64,000 nucleotides of DNA, taken from assembly GCF_022227845.1 (NCBI RefSeq), contig NZ_JAJNQN010000005.1, positions 120,663 to 184,662 on the forward strand. Reading direction: 5' to 3'. How positions within the stretch are numbered: position 1 is the stretch's first letter; every line of letters begins with the position of its first letter. The position numbers and the translations under genes were made by a program. Shown in pieces: positions 1 through 11,543 of the stretch. Source of the stretch: Ectothiorhodospira lacustris (GTDB lineage Bacteria > Pseudomonadota > Gammaproteobacteria > Ectothiorhodospirales > Ectothiorhodospiraceae). The notes beneath the pieces were generated by a model. That model was given only the letters and a program-made list of their open reading frames with translations. It made no database searches and was not told the origin of the DNA.

Positions 1-2
1 GC

Positions 3-1121
3 CTGCTTAACAGGACGCCGGCCCGGGAGTCGTGGCTGCACTTTACAGCCCCCCTGCTGATCGATGAAAACGTCATCATTACCCGGGAGGATCACCCCTA
101 TGTGGTCAGCCTGGATCGCTTCGACGGCAAACGCCTTGCCGTTCCGGCCGGCACCGCCGTGGAGGAATGGGTGCGTCGGGACTTTCCTCGTCTGCAATTG
201 ATTCTCACGCAGACCGAGAACGAGGCCTTTCAGCTGGTGTCCGACCGCCGGGCGGACATGACCATCCGTTCCCTGATCGTGGCCGCCTACACCATCCGCC
301 AGGACGGCTGGTTCAATCTCCGCATTTCCGGGATGCAGGCCGATTACGTCAATCTCCTGCGTATTGGTGTGCGTCGGGATGATCCCATGCTACATGCCCT
401 GCTAGATGCCGGGGTGCGCAGCATAAGTCAAAGCGAACGGGAAGCCATCATCAACCGTCATATCAATGTGGTCAGGCATGAGGTGGAGGTGATAGAAAAG
501 TCCATTTTCTGGCCGTTGTTGGGTGTGTTGCTGGTGGTGTTGCTGACCAGCGGGTTCTGGATCCTGCGCCAGCGTGCCCTGAACCAGCGATTAAGCCAGC
601 TCAATCTGCTGCTGGAAAAGGCGGCCACCACTGATCAACTCACGGGTCTGAACAACCGCGCTCGTCTGATGCTTTGTTTCGAGGAAGACAGCCAGCGTGC
701 CCTGCGCGGTGGACGTCCCTATTCACTGGCATTGTTCGATATTGACCATTTCAAGCACGTCAATGATAGCCGGGGGCATGTGATCGGTGATCAGGTGCTC
801 CGGGAAGTGGCCGCCCTCATGATCCGCAACGGGCGCGGTAGCGACCGCCTCGGCCGCTGGGGGGGAGAGGAGTTCATGCTGCTGTTCCATGACAGCGACG
901 TTCAGGCGGCCATGGAGGCGGCGGAGCGCATTCGCGCCGATGTGGCGGCGCATGCCTTCTCCCATGGCGAAGGGGTCACACTTAGCGTTGGCGTGGCCCA
1001 ATGGAAAGCGGGCGAGAGTCTGGTGCAGCTGATGGACAGGGCGGACAAGGCCCTGTATCGGGCCAAGCAGGAAGGTCGTAACCGCGTCTGCCCGGAACAG
1101 AGACATGAATCCGGGCGATAA
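3..1121 (+). CDS. Membrane diguanylate cyclase with periplasmic solute-binding sensor domain (5' truncated)
   Basis: The reading frame is open from base 3, so the gene starts left of the window; the first internal ATG at 102 is not the real start. The visible part begins inside a type-3 solute-binding-protein fold (SBP_bac_3-like), followed by one hydrophobic membrane segment at about 490-555, a short coiled linker and a C-terminal GGDEF domain. The catalytic motif reads GGEEF (near 865) and an RGSD sequence five residues before it matches the RxxD inhibitory site, so it looks active and product-inhibited. It probably senses a small periplasmic ligand and makes cyclic-di-GMP. The ligand cannot be read from the sequence. 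The next gene runs in the opposite direction. Confidence 0.9.
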   Translation: MLNRTPARESWLHFTAPLLIDENVIITREDHPYVVSLDRFDGKRLAVPAGTAVEEWVRRDFPRLQLILTQTENEAFQLVSDRRADMTIRSLIVAAYTIRQDGWFNLRISGMQADYVNLLRIGVRRDDPMLHALLDAGVRSISQSEREAIINRHINVVRHEVEVIEKSIFWPLLGVLLVVLLTSGFWILRQRALNQRLSQLNLLLEKAATTDQLTGLNNRARLMLCFEEDSQRALRGGRPYSLALFDIDHFKHVNDSRGHVIGDQVLREVAALMIRNGRGSDRLGRWGGEEFMLLFHDSDVQAAMEAAERIRADVAAHAFSHGEGVTLSVGVAQWKAGESLVQLMDRADKALYRAKQEGRNRVCPEQRHESGR

Positions 1122-1142
1122 ACCTGATGATCGGATACTTTC

Positions 1143-1298
1143 TTAATGGATGAGGGCCAGTAGATCGGTACGATCGCCGGCAACCTGGCGCTGGGCATCG
1201 GGCAGGTTGAGAGATAGCAGCAACGCTGCATAGTGGCCACCGGAAGAGAAGCCAGCAGGGCACCGGGGACGGCTCTCCCAGTGTGGAAGGGTCCAGCA
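1143..1298 (-). pseudogene. Possible remnant of a broken gene (no start codon)
   Basis: The 180-base gap between the cyclase and the TRAP-binding-protein gene holds a minus-strand open frame of about 50 codons that ends in TAA at 1143 and has no usable start codon. It reads protein-like, including GFSSGGHYAALL, which resembles the nucleophile elbow of alpha/beta hydrolases. It may be the tail of a deleted gene, but it is short enough to be chance. No other feature was seen in this gap. Confidence 0.2.
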
Positions 1299-1301
1299 CG
1301 G

Positions 1302-2384
1302 TCAAATCGAGTTAATTTCCTTCCAGCGGGCCATCCTCGACTCGAACCCCATGTAGGAGGCATGAACCCGTCGGATGAAGGGATCGTCCGCCGTCATCTC
1401 CAGCAGCATGTCCCGGCTCAGTTGCTTCAGACTCTCCAGCACGGTATCCGGGAAGCGCCTGAGCTGAACCCCATGTTCACTCACCAACCGGTCCAGGGCC
1501 TGCTGGTTGCGGGCCATGAATTCATGGAGCATCTGCTCGCCGACCAGACGACAGGCCTGGGCCACGGCGATCTGAAGGTGCTGGGGCAGGGCCTCGTAGG
1601 CATCCCGGTTGATCAGGGCCTCCACCTGCGAACTGGGGGCCTGCCAACCCGGGTGGTAGTAATAGGGGGCCTGACGATGCAGGCCCAGCGCCATGTCCTC
1701 GTGGGGTCCCATCCACTCGGCTGCATCCAGCAGCCCCGACTCCATGGCCTCCGGCAGGTCATCACCAGGCAGGCGGATCACCTCGGCCCCGGCGCGCCGC
1801 AGGACGTCGGCCCCCAGCCCCACGGCACGGAGGCGTAGCCCCCGGAAATCTTCAATGAACTCGATCTCGCGCCGGAACCACCCCCCCATCTGGGCACCGG
1901 TATTGCCGCAGGGGAAGGGGATCACGTCAAAAGGACGATACAGATCCCGCCAGAGGGCCAGACCACCGCCCTCGTACAGCCAGGCCTGGGTCTCCAGCGC
2001 ATTCATGCCGAACGGTACTGCGGTAAAAAACTGCGCAGCCCCGCTCTTGCCCCGCCAGTAATGGGCAGCACCGTGGCCGATCTCGGCGGCACCACGGGAG
2101 ACGGCACCGAAGATCTCGAAGGGCGGCACCAGATCATCTGCCGCAAAGATCCGGATTTGAATGCGACCTTCTGACAGCTCATGGATGGTCCGTGCCAGCA
2201 ACTGCGCGCCGGCGCCCAGGCCGGGAGACTCATGGGGCCAGGCGGTGATCATGCGCCAGTGAAAGCGACGGCCGGTATCCGGCGCCGAATGGTCACTGCC
2301 CTGAGGCATACCGCAACCGCTCAGGGCGCCGCCGGCAGCCAGGGCAGTGAGGGCGGCCTTGCCCAGGAAATCCCGTCGATGCAT
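1302..2384 (-). CDS. TRAP transporter solute-binding protein (DctP family), Tat-exported lipoprotein
   Basis: A 360-residue protein of the DctP/TakP group, which binds organic acids or 2-oxoacids for tripartite (TRAP) uptake systems. The N-terminus carries a twin-arginine signal (HRRDFLGKAA) followed by a lipobox (LSGC), so it should be folded before export and then lipid-anchored. The body has the family features: a HWRMITAWP start strand, a YEGGG segment and GAQMGGWF in the ligand-contact region. No DctQ or DctM membrane subunit is seen nearby, so it is an orphan here and must work with a transporter encoded elsewhere or act as a sensor ligand carrier. It is transcribed away from uvrD sequence upstream and convergent with the truncated cyclase. 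Confidence 0.9.
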   Translation of the reverse strand: MHRRDFLGKAALTALAAGGALSGCGMPQGSDHSAPDTGRRFHWRMITAWPHESPGLGAGAQLLARTIHELSEGRIQIRIFAADDLVPPFEIFGAVSRGAAEIGHGAAHYWRGKSGAAQFFTAVPFGMNALETQAWLYEGGGLALWRDLYRPFDVIPFPCGNTGAQMGGWFRREIEFIEDFRGLRLRAVGLGADVLRRAGAEVIRLPGDDLPEAMESGLLDAAEWMGPHEDMALGLHRQAPYYYHPGWQAPSSQVEALINRDAYEALPQHLQIAVAQACRLVGEQMLHEFMARNQQALDRLVSEHGVQLRRFPDTVLESLKQLSRDMLLEMTADDPFIRRVHASYMGFESRMARWKEINSI

Positions 2385-2413
2385 GGATGACCTCGGTTCT
2401 GTTGTTCAAAGTG

Positions 2414-4603
2414 TCAGATGGGTTCCAGCTTGGCAAAACCCACCACCAACCACTTGCTGCCCTGGCCGCCGACAAACCGTACCTGGACCCGGGCCGACTT
2501 GCCCTGCCCTTCCAGGTCGGTGATCACGCCCTCCCCGAACTTAGGATGAGTCACGCGGGCACCCACCGCCAGCCCACCCGCCTGCGCCGGTGCGCGGAAC
2601 GGGGACGGTCGCGCCTGGGGCCGGGCGGGACTCTCGGGTATCGGACGCCGGATCATGGCCCGGGGCCGGACATCTTCCAACAGCTCGGTAGGCAGTTCCC
2701 CAACGAAGCGGGAGGGGGCGTTATAGGTCTCCCGGCCGTGCAGCCGACGGGTCTCCGCGTAACTCATCACCAGCCGGCGGCAAGCGCGGGTGATGCCCAC
2801 ATAAGCCAGACGCCGCTCCTCCTCCAGACGCCCGGGCTCATCCAGGGACATGCGGTGGGGAAACAGCCCCTCTTCCATGCCCACCAGGAATACCAGTGGA
2901 AACTCCAGCCCCTTGGCGGAATGCAGGGTCATGAGCTGAACGCAGTCCTCCCAGGGGTCTGCTTCCCCTTCCCCCGCCTCCAGGGCGGCATGGGAGAGAA
3001 AGGCGGTCAGGGGCGACATGTCCCCATGGGCCTCGGCATCGGGCACGAAGCCCCTGGCGGCGCTGACCAGTTCATCCAGGTTGTCCAGCCGGGTCTGGGC
3101 CTTTTCGCCCTTCTCCTGGGCGTAGTGCTCCCGCAGACCGGAATGGGCCACCACATGTTCCACCTGCTCGTGGAGTTCGATCCCCTGGCCGGCCTGCTGC
3201 ATGGCTTCGATCAGCTGCGTGAAGCCGCGCAAGGCATTGCCGGCACGGGCGGTCAGGGTGCCCTGTGCCAGCAGGTGGCCGGCGGCGACCCACAGACTGC
3301 TGCCCTGTTCGCGGGCCTGCCCCCGGATCAGGGCCAGGGTCCGCTCCCCCAGTCCCCGGGCCGGCTGGTTGATGATCCGCTCCAGGGCGGTGTCATCCTC
3401 CCGGTTCTCCACCAGACGCAGATACCCCAGGGCGTCCTTGATTTCCGCCCGTTCGAAAAAGCGTAGCCCGCCATAGACGCGGTAGGGCACGGCGGCCTGG
3501 ATCAGCACTTCCTCGAACACCCGGGACTGGGCATTGGACCGGTAGAGAATGGCCACGTCGCGGCAGGCGCCGCCCGCCGCCCGCCAGGCACGGATCTGCT
3601 CCAGCACGAAGCGGGCCTCGTCATGCTCGTTGTAGGCCGCATAGAGGGTGACCGGAGCACCGGCGGTATCTTCGGTCCACAGTTCCTTGCCCAGACGCTC
3701 ACCGTTGTTTCGGATCAGGGCGTTGGCGGCTGTGAGGATGGTCCTGGTGGAGCGGTAATTCTGCTCCAGACGTACGGTGCGGGCACCCGGAAAGTCACGG
3801 CAGAACTTCTGGATATGCTCGATGCGGGCACCGCGCCAGCCGTAGATGGACTGGTCATCGTCACCGACGGCAAATACCGGCGTGCGCCCTCCCGCCAGCA
3901 GCCGTAGCCAGGCATACTGGATCGCATTGGTATCCTGGAACTCGTCCACCAGGATATGGCGGAAGCGATGGCGATAGTGTTCCAGCAGATCAGGGGTATC
4001 CCGCAGCAATTCCAGGCTGCGCAGCAGCAGCTCGGCGAAATCCACCACACCGGCGCGACGGCAGGCGGCCTCATAGGCGCTGTATATACGGATCATCTGC
4101 CGGTTCACCGGATCGCCGGTGTCCTGCATGTGTTCGGGCCGCACCCCTTCGTCCTTGCGGCTGTTGATGTACCATTGCATCTGCCGGGGCACCCAGCGGG
4201 CCTCATCCAGCTCCAGGGACTTGAGCACCCGTTTCACCAGACGGAACTGATCCTCCGAATCCAGAATCTGAAAGGCTTGCGGCAGACCGGCTTCACGCCA
4301 GTGGGTACGCAGCAGGCGGTGGGCCAAACCGTGGAAAGTCCCCACCCACAAGCCTCGGGGGGAAAGGCCCAACAGAGCTTCCAACCGCCCACGCATCTCG
4401 CTGGAGGCCTTGTTGGTGAACGTCACGGCGAGGATACTGTGGGGCGAGAGCCCCTCCACCTGGATCAGCCAGGCCACCCGATGGACCAGCACGCGGGTCT
4501 TGCCGCTGCCGGCGCCGGCCAGCACCAGCAGGGGACCACAGGGACTACCCACCGCTTCGCGCTGGGCTTCGTTCAGTGATTCAAGCAAGGGGGCAGCATC
4601 CAT
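2414..4603 (-). CDS. uvrD: DNA helicase II (UvrD/Rep family SF1 helicase)
   Basis: A 729-residue SF1A helicase, full length for UvrD. The Walker A motif GAGSGKT lies at residues 30-36 and Walker B at VDEFQDTN near 220. Further signatures are QNYRSTRT (motif IV), TLHSAKGLEF (motif V) and VGITRA (motif VI). The C-terminal tail has a basic linker and a Tudor-like end (ARVTHPKFGEGVITDLEGQG), as in UvrD/PcrA, where it contacts RNA polymerase. It unwinds 3'-5' and acts in nucleotide excision repair and mismatch repair. The gene is divergent from sucA with a 136-base gap. The start MDAAPLLESLNEAQ fits the family N-terminus. Confidence 0.96.
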   Translation of the reverse strand: MDAAPLLESLNEAQREAVGSPCGPLLVLAGAGSGKTRVLVHRVAWLIQVEGLSPHSILAVTFTNKASSEMRGRLEALLGLSPRGLWVGTFHGLAHRLLRTHWREAGLPQAFQILDSEDQFRLVKRVLKSLELDEARWVPRQMQWYINSRKDEGVRPEHMQDTGDPVNRQMIRIYSAYEAACRRAGVVDFAELLLRSLELLRDTPDLLEHYRHRFRHILVDEFQDTNAIQYAWLRLLAGGRTPVFAVGDDDQSIYGWRGARIEHIQKFCRDFPGARTVRLEQNYRSTRTILTAANALIRNNGERLGKELWTEDTAGAPVTLYAAYNEHDEARFVLEQIRAWRAAGGACRDVAILYRSNAQSRVFEEVLIQAAVPYRVYGGLRFFERAEIKDALGYLRLVENREDDTALERIINQPARGLGERTLALIRGQAREQGSSLWVAAGHLLAQGTLTARAGNALRGFTQLIEAMQQAGQGIELHEQVEHVVAHSGLREHYAQEKGEKAQTRLDNLDELVSAARGFVPDAEAHGDMSPLTAFLSHAALEAGEGEADPWEDCVQLMTLHSAKGLEFPLVFLVGMEEGLFPHRMSLDEPGRLEEERRLAYVGITRACRRLVMSYAETRRLHGRETYNAPSRFVGELPTELLEDVRPRAMIRRPIPESPARPQARPSPFRAPAQAGGLAVGARVTHPKFGEGVITDLEGQGKSARVQVRFVGGQGSKWLVVGFAKLEPI

Positions 4604-4653
4604 CCCGGGGAGTCTATCAAAACCTGCGACCGGGCGAATCCGGGGTTATCCTC

Positions 4654-4682
4654 TTGGATAGAACGCCGGAAAGGTCTACATA
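4654..4682 (+). promoter_or_regulatory. Candidate sigma-70 promoter for sucAB-lpd
   Basis: In the uvrD-sucA divergent gap, TTGGAT (4654-4659) and TACATA (4677-4682) are separated by 17 bases, about 57 bases before the sucA ATG. The -35 match is weak (TTG only), so this is a suggestion from spacing and position. Confidence 0.3.
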
Positions 4683-4739
4683 TATAGGGACCCCCGAAAC
4701 CATAAACTCACGCTATTCACGCCACCAGCGGACGCGCCG

Positions 4740-7571
4740 ATGACCAAAGCGACCCAAACCCGCGACATGCAGGCCCAATGGAACACCTCCCACCTGGATG
4801 CCGGGAATGCCGCCTACCTGGACCAGCTCTACGAAACCTACCTGGAAGATCCGCAACAAGTCCCGGAGGCCTGGCGAGCATATTTCGAAGACATGACCCG
4901 AGCCGGCCGGGAACCCCAGGTCATTCACAGCCGGATCCGCGAGGAATTCCGCCAGATGGCCGAGGCCGGCACCCAGCGCGGCCTGCCCATGGGCAGCCTG
5001 GAACATGAACGCAAGCAGGTCCGCGTACTCCAGTACATCAACGCCCACCGCTTTCTGGGCCACCTGCAGGCCGACCTGGACCCGCTGGGCCTGTACGAAC
5101 CCAACACCGTCCTGCCGGAACTGACCCTGGAACACCACGAACTCTCGGAAGACGATCTGGACACCGTCTTCAATACCGGCTCCCTGTTCGGCCCCAGGGA
5201 AGCCTCCCTGCGGGAGATCACCCGCATCCTCAAGAGCACCTACTGCAAGACCCTGGGTGCCGAATACATGCACATTACCGAGACCACGGAAAAACGCTGG
5301 CTGCAGGAACGCCTGGAGCCGGTGCGCGGTGAACCCGGCTTCACCGCCGATCGTAAGCGCTACATCCTGGACCGCCTTACCGCCGCCGAAGGCCTGGAGC
5401 GCTATCTCCACAATCGCTACGTAGGCCAGAAGCGCTTTTCCCTGGAAGGGAGCGAGAGCCTGATTCCCATGCTGGACGAAATGATCCGGCGCGGCGGTGA
5501 ACAGGGGGTTCGGGAGATGATCATGGGTATGGCCCACCGGGGCCGCCTGAACGTGCTGGTGAACATCCTGGGCAAATCCCCGGCGGAACTGTTTCAGGAG
5601 TTCGAGGGCACCGGTCGCCGCCATCCGGGCACCGGTGACGTGAAATACCACATGGGTTTTTCCTCCGACATCGAGACCCCCGGCGGCCCCATGCACCTGG
5701 CCCTGGCCTTCAACCCCTCCCACCTGGAGATCGTGGGTCCGGTGGTGGAAGGCTCGGTGCGTGCCCGTCAGACCCGCCGCGACGACCGCGATGGTGACGA
5801 GGTCCTGCCCGTGGTGATCCACGGCGATGCCGCCTTTGCCGGTCAGGGTGTGGTGATGGAAACCCTGAACATGTCCCAGACCCGGGGTTTCTCCACCAAG
5901 GGTACGGTGCACATTGTCATCAACAACCAGATCGGCTTCACCACCAGCACCCTCAAGGACGCCCGCTCCACCCCCTATTGCACCGACGTGGCCAAGATGG
6001 TGAACGCCCCCATCCTGCACGTGAACGGTGATGACCCGGAAATGGTGCTGTTCGCCACTCAAATCGCCCTGGACTACCGCATGACCTTCAAGAAGGATGT
6101 GGTCATCGACCTGGTCAGCTACCGGCGGCATGGTCACAACGAGGCCGATGAGCCTTCCGCCACCCAGCCCGTCATGTACCAACGCATCAAGTCCATGCCC
6201 ACCACCCGCGCCCGCTATGCGGAACGCCTGGAACAGCAGGGGATCCTCGACGGAGAAGAGGCCCGGGCCATGGAAACCTCCTGCCGCGCCCGCCTGGATG
6301 CCGGTGCCAGCCTGATGCCGTTCCTCATCGACAAGTCCGAGTCTTCCTACGACAAGGCGGTGGACTGGAAACCCTTCATCGACCAGGATTGGCGCGAGCC
6401 CACCGAGACCCGGGTCAGCATGGATACGCTGCGTGGGCTGTGGCGCCGCATGGTGGACCTGCCCGAAGGCTTTGAAATGCACCCCCGGGTGGCCAAGATC
6501 ATGGACGACCGGCGCAAGATGGCCGCCGGCTCCCTGCCCCTGGACTGGGGTTTTGCCGAAATCTCCGCCTACGCCAGCTTGGTTACCGAAGGGTATCCGG
6601 TGCGACTGACGGGACAGGACAGCGGCCGCGGGACTTTCTTCCATCGTCACGCCGTGCTGTTCAATCAGCGTGACGGCAACCGCTGGATTCCACTACGCAA
6701 TCTGGCCGAGAATCAGGAAGAATTCCTGGTCATCGACTCGCTGCTCTCGGAAGAAGCGGTACTGGCCTTCGAGTTCGGCTATGCCACCGCCGCCCCCAAC
6801 ACCCTGACCCTGTGGGAGGCCCAGTTCGGCGACTTTGCCAACGGCGCCCAGGTGGTGATCGATCAGTTCATCAGTTCCGGTGAGCAGAAGTGGGCACGCC
6901 TGTGCGGACTGGTGATGCTGCTGCCCCACGGGTACGAAGGCCAGGGTCCGGAACACTCATCCGCCCGCCTGGAGCGCTATCTGCAGCTCTGCGCCCAGCA
7001 CAACATGCAGGTCTGCGTCCCCTCCACCCCGGCGCAGATATTCCACCTGCTGCGGCGTCAGATGATCCGCCCCTACCGCAAGCCGCTGATCGTGATGACC
7101 CCCAAGAGCCTGCTGCGCCACAAACTGGCGGTAAGCGCCCTGGAATCCCTCACCGAGGGGCGCTTCGAGAACGTCATCGACGAGGTCGACGAACTGGACC
7201 CGCAGGGCGTCACCCGGATCATCCTCTGCGCCGGCAAGGTCTACTACGACCTGCTGGAACGCCGCCGCACCGAGGAAAAACACGGCATCGTCATCCTGCG
7301 CCTGGAGCAGCTCTATCCCTTCCCGGAAGAAGAGCTGAGCGGGATTCTGGCGCAATATCCCAATGCCACCGAGTTCTACTGGGTCCAGGAAGAGCCGCTC
7401 AACCAGGGTGCCTGGTACTCCAGCCAGCATCACATCCGCACGCTGCTGGGCGAAGACCGCCACCTACAGCATGTCACCCGGCCTGCATCCGCGTCACCGG
7501 CAGTGGGCCACCTGGACGTTCACGTAAAACAGCAGGAAGCTCTGATCGAACGGGCCCTGCGCCAGAACTGA
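4740..7571 (+). CDS. sucA: 2-oxoglutarate dehydrogenase E1 component
   Basis: A 943-residue protein of the normal SucA length. It decarboxylates 2-oxoglutarate with thiamine diphosphate and passes the succinyl group to the E2 lipoyl arm, in the TCA cycle. The N-terminal region has the E1o-specific segment ([24 protein letters not shown]). The thiamine-binding motif GDAAFAGQG is near residue 361 with the conserved NNQIGFTTS downstream, and FNPSHLE lies before it. [14 protein letters not shown] in the C-terminal transketolase-like domain is typical of the family. It is first in a three-gene operon with sucB and lpd, and no sdh genes are adjacent. The ATG at 4740 is the first in frame and places [15 protein letters not shown] at the N-terminus. 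Confidence 0.98.
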   Translation: MTKATQTRDMQAQWNTSHLDAGNAAYLDQLYETYLEDPQQVPEAWRAYFEDMTRAGREPQVIHSRIREEFRQMAEAGTQRGLPMGSLEHERKQVRVLQYINAHRFLGHLQADLDPLGLYEPNTVLPELTLEHHELSEDDLDTVFNTGSLFGPREASLREITRILKSTYCKTLGAEYMHITETTEKRWLQERLEPVRGEPGFTADRKRYILDRLTAAEGLERYLHNRYVGQKRFSLEGSESLIPMLDEMIRRGGEQGVREMIMGMAHRGRLNVLVNILGKSPAELFQEFEGTGRRHPGTGDVKYHMGFSSDIETPGGPMHLALAFNPSHLEIVGPVVEGSVRARQTRRDDRDGDEVLPVVIHGDAAFAGQGVVMETLNMSQTRGFSTKGTVHIVINNQIGFTTSTLKDARSTPYCTDVAKMVNAPILHVNGDDPEMVLFATQIALDYRMTFKKDVVIDLVSYRRHGHNEADEPSATQPVMYQRIKSMPTTRARYAERLEQQGILDGEEARAMETSCRARLDAGASLMPFLIDKSESSYDKAVDWKPFIDQDWREPTETRVSMDTLRGLWRRMVDLPEGFEMHPRVAKIMDDRRKMAAGSLPLDWGFAEISAYASLVTEGYPVRLTGQDSGRGTFFHRHAVLFNQRDGNRWIPLRNLAENQEEFLVIDSLLSEEAVLAFEFGYATAAPNTLTLWEAQFGDFANGAQVVIDQFISSGEQKWARLCGLVMLLPHGYEGQGPEHSSARLERYLQLCAQHNMQVCVPSTPAQIFHLLRRQMIRPYRKPLIVMTPKSLLRHKLAVSALESLTEGRFENVIDEVDELDPQGVTRIILCAGKVYYDLLERRRTEEKHGIVILRLEQLYPFPEEELSGILAQYPNATEFYWVQEEPLNQGAWYSSQHHIRTLLGEDRHLQHVTRPASASPAVGHLDVHVKQQEALIERALRQN

Positions 7572-7665
7572 CCTGGCCACCACCAGGGCGAGAGACACAC
7601 AGAGGGCCAACGGGCGCGGACCGCGCCCGCGCCCCAAGGCCGGAACCAATAAGGACACACACGCC

Positions 7666-8970
7666 ATGAGTACTGAGGTCAAGATCCCGCAACTCCCCGA
7701 GTCCGTCTCGGATGCCACCATCGTCACCTGGCACAAGCAACCCGGCGACGAGGTCAAGCGGGACGAGATACTGGTCGACATCGAAACCGACAAGGTCGTG
7801 CTGGAGGTCCCCGCCCCCCAGGACGGGGTGATGGGAGAGATCATCGAACAGGAAGGTGCGATCGTCACCGCCGGGCAGGTGATCGCCCACTTGGAAAAGG
7901 CCGGCAAGGGCGGTAAGGCAGGCGGCAAGAAGAAGGCCGGCAAGGATGACGATGGCAAGGACGCCGGGAAGGCCGCGAAGAAACCGGACACCGCCACCGC
8001 CGGGCGTGATGCCGCCGATGACGGCGACGACCCGGCCTTGAGTCCGGCGGTACGTCGCCTGGTGAACGAACACAGCCTGGACCCCGCCGAGATCGAGGGC
8101 ACCGGCAAGGGCGGACGCCTGCTCAAGGAAGATGTGCTCAAGTACCTGGAGACCCTGGAGGCCGAAGCCGCCCAGGCGCCCGCATCGGCGGCTCCGGCCC
8201 CCGCAACCAAGGCCGCCCCGGCCCCCGCCAGCGCCCCGCCGCCGGCCCCGTCTACCGGCCCCAGCGGCGCCCGCCCCGAAAAACGTGTGCCCATGACCCG
8301 TCTGCGGGCGCGCATTGCGGAGCGTCTGGTGGAAGCCCAGCAGAACGCTGCCATGCTCACCACCTTCAACGAAGTGAACATGAAGCCGGTGATGGACCTG
8401 CGGGCCCAGTACAAGGACCGCTTCGAGAAGCGCCACGGCGTGCGCCTGGGCTTCATGTCCTTCTTCGTCAAGGCGGCCACCGAAGCCCTCAAGCGGTTCC
8501 CCGAAGTGAACGCCTCCATCGACGGCAAGGACATCGTCTACCACGGGTATTTCGATATCGGCATCGCCGTCTCCGCCCCCCGGGGCCTGGTGGTCCCCAT
8601 CCTGAGGGATACGGACACGCTCACCATGTCGGATGTTGAACGCACCATCAACGACTTCGGCAAGAAGGCCGAGGCGGGTAGCCTGGGCATGGAAGACCTC
8701 ACCGGCGGCACCTTCACCATTTCCAACGGTGGCGTCTTCGGCTCCCTGCTGTCCACCCCCATCATCAACCCGCCCCAGAGTGCCATCCTGGGCATGCACC
8801 GCATTCAGGAGCGGCCCATGGCCGAGAACGGCCAGGTGGTGATCCGGCCCATGATGTACCTGGCCCTGTCCTACGACCATCGCATCGTCGACGGTCGCGA
8901 GGCCGTGCAGTTCCTGGTGACCATCAAGGACATGCTGGAAGACCCGGCCCGCCTGCTGCTGGAAGTGTAG
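7666..8970 (+). CDS. sucB: Dihydrolipoyllysine-residue succinyltransferase (2-oxoglutarate dehydrogenase E2)
   Basis: A 434-residue E2 core protein. Its single lipoyl domain (residues 1-80) has the lipoylated Lys43 in [11 protein letters not shown] Lys/Gly/Ala-rich hinge (about 85-118) leads to the peripheral subunit-binding domain (about 125-161, LSPAVRRLV), a second Ala/Pro hinge and the catalytic acyltransferase domain, ending with the active-site motif [12 protein letters not shown] near residue 405. It forms the 24-mer core that accepts succinyl from SucA and transfers it to CoA. It lies 94 bases after sucA. The first hinge is unusually rich in KAGK repeats, which is common in swinging-arm linkers. 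Confidence 0.98.
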   Translation: MSTEVKIPQLPESVSDATIVTWHKQPGDEVKRDEILVDIETDKVVLEVPAPQDGVMGEIIEQEGAIVTAGQVIAHLEKAGKGGKAGGKKKAGKDDDGKDAGKAAKKPDTATAGRDAADDGDDPALSPAVRRLVNEHSLDPAEIEGTGKGGRLLKEDVLKYLETLEAEAAQAPASAAPAPATKAAPAPASAPPPAPSTGPSGARPEKRVPMTRLRARIAERLVEAQQNAAMLTTFNEVNMKPVMDLRAQYKDRFEKRHGVRLGFMSFFVKAATEALKRFPEVNASIDGKDIVYHGYFDIGIAVSAPRGLVVPILRDTDTLTMSDVERTINDFGKKAEAGSLGMEDLTGGTFTISNGGVFGSLLSTPIINPPQSAILGMHRIQERPMAENGQVVIRPMMYLALSYDHRIVDGREAVQFLVTIKDMLEDPARLLLEV

Positions 8971-9033
8971 GGACCACCGGACCTGAACCATGCCCGTGTT
9001 CGCCTGCCCTGTGCGCGGCCACGGGCCACATGA

Positions 9034-10509
<1,476 letters not shown>

Positions 10510-10525
10510 ACCCTCCCTCCTGACA

Positions 10526-10557
10526 GCCCCGCTCCCTCCCGGGAGCGGGGCCTTATC
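10526..10557 (+). terminator. Hairpin after lpdA
   Basis: A perfect 11-bp GC stem (10526-10536 with 10541-10551) around a TCCC loop starts 17 bases after the lpdA stop. The following bases (CTTATCC) are only weakly T-rich, so it may act as a leaky rho-independent terminator between the TCA operon and the transporter gene. Confidence 0.6.
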
Positions 10558-10565
10558 CTGCCTGC

Positions 10566-11492
10566 ATGACCGCCACCTTCTCCCTGCTCACCCAGCTGCT
10601 GCCCCTTTACATCACCATCGTGCTGGGCTGGCTGGCCGGGCGCTATCTCAACGCCAGCGGCGGCCATATCGCCGGGATCATGCTCTACATCATCACCCCG
10701 TCGGTGATCTTTGCCGGGGTCATGCACGCCCCCCTGAGCCCCGGCGTCCTGTTGCTGCCGGTGATGGTCTTCGCCTTCTGCACCCTGATCGCCCTGAGCC
10801 ACCTGTACCTGGCCCGGCGCTGGCTGGGGGACAACACTGCCGCGCTCATTCCCCTGTCGGTGGGCACCGGCAACAGCGGCTATTTCGGCATTCCCGTGGC
10901 CCTTTTGCTGTTCGGTGCGGAGGGCGTGAGCCTGTACATCCTGTGCATGCTGGGCACCACCCTGTTCGAGCATTCCGTGGGCTTCTACCTGGCGGCGCGG
11001 GGGCGCTTCAGCGTCCGCGACTGCCTGGTCAAGGTCTCCCGCCTGCCCTCCCTTTACGCCTTCCTGCTGGGCGCGGCCCTGAACCTGAACGGCGTCGGCA
11101 TCGCGGGCGTGCTGCAACCCCTGTTCGACAACCTCCGCGGGGCCTACAGCATCCTGGGCATGATGATCATCGGCATGAGCATCCTCAGCTTCCGGGGCCT
11201 GGCGGGCAACCCCCGCTTTACCCTCCTGGCCTTTGCCGGTAAATTCATCAGCTGGCCCCTGCTGGCCCTGGCCTTTGCCTGGGTGGACGCCCACTGGCTG
11301 GGCATCTATGACCTGGCCGTTCATCAAGCCATCTTCCTGCTCTCCATCACCCCCATCGCCGCCAACACCGTGGTCATCGCCACCCTCCTGGACATCCACC
11401 CCAGGCAGGCCGCCGGCACCACCCTGCTCAGCACGATCTTCGCGCTGGGATTCATCCCGGTGATGGTGACGTGGCTGATGCCGACGGGGTAG
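10566..11492 (+). CDS. AEC family (auxin efflux carrier-like) permease
   Basis: A 308-residue integral membrane protein with about ten hydrophobic segments and the AEC/MleP pattern. Recognisable family pieces are GWLAGRYL at the N-terminus, SVGTGNSGYFGIPVALLLFG in the fourth to fifth segment and SITPIAANTVVIATLLDIHP near the end, where the conserved crossover region lies. Bacterial members export or exchange organic acids such as malate or malonate, but the substrate cannot be assigned. The ATG lies 14 bases after the lpdA hairpin. The gene is convergent with cysI. Confidence 0.88.
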   Translation: MTATFSLLTQLLPLYITIVLGWLAGRYLNASGGHIAGIMLYIITPSVIFAGVMHAPLSPGVLLLPVMVFAFCTLIALSHLYLARRWLGDNTAALIPLSVGTGNSGYFGIPVALLLFGAEGVSLYILCMLGTTLFEHSVGFYLAARGRFSVRDCLVKVSRLPSLYAFLLGAALNLNGVGIAGVLQPLFDNLRGAYSILGMMIIGMSILSFRGLAGNPRFTLLAFAGKFISWPLLALAFAWVDAHWLGIYDLAVHQAIFLLSITPIAANTVVIATLLDIHPRQAAGTTLLSTIFALGFIPVMVTWLMPTG

Positions 11493-11543
11493 CCGGGGGG
11501 CGCTGTTTACTGAGGGAGAGTTTTCGGCAAGGGATCTCCTGAA

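Noticed and set aside
4713..6650. A minus-strand open frame of about 645 codons opposite sucA
   Set aside because: It is antisense to the conserved thiamine-binding and catalytic parts of SucA, and its translation has no family features.
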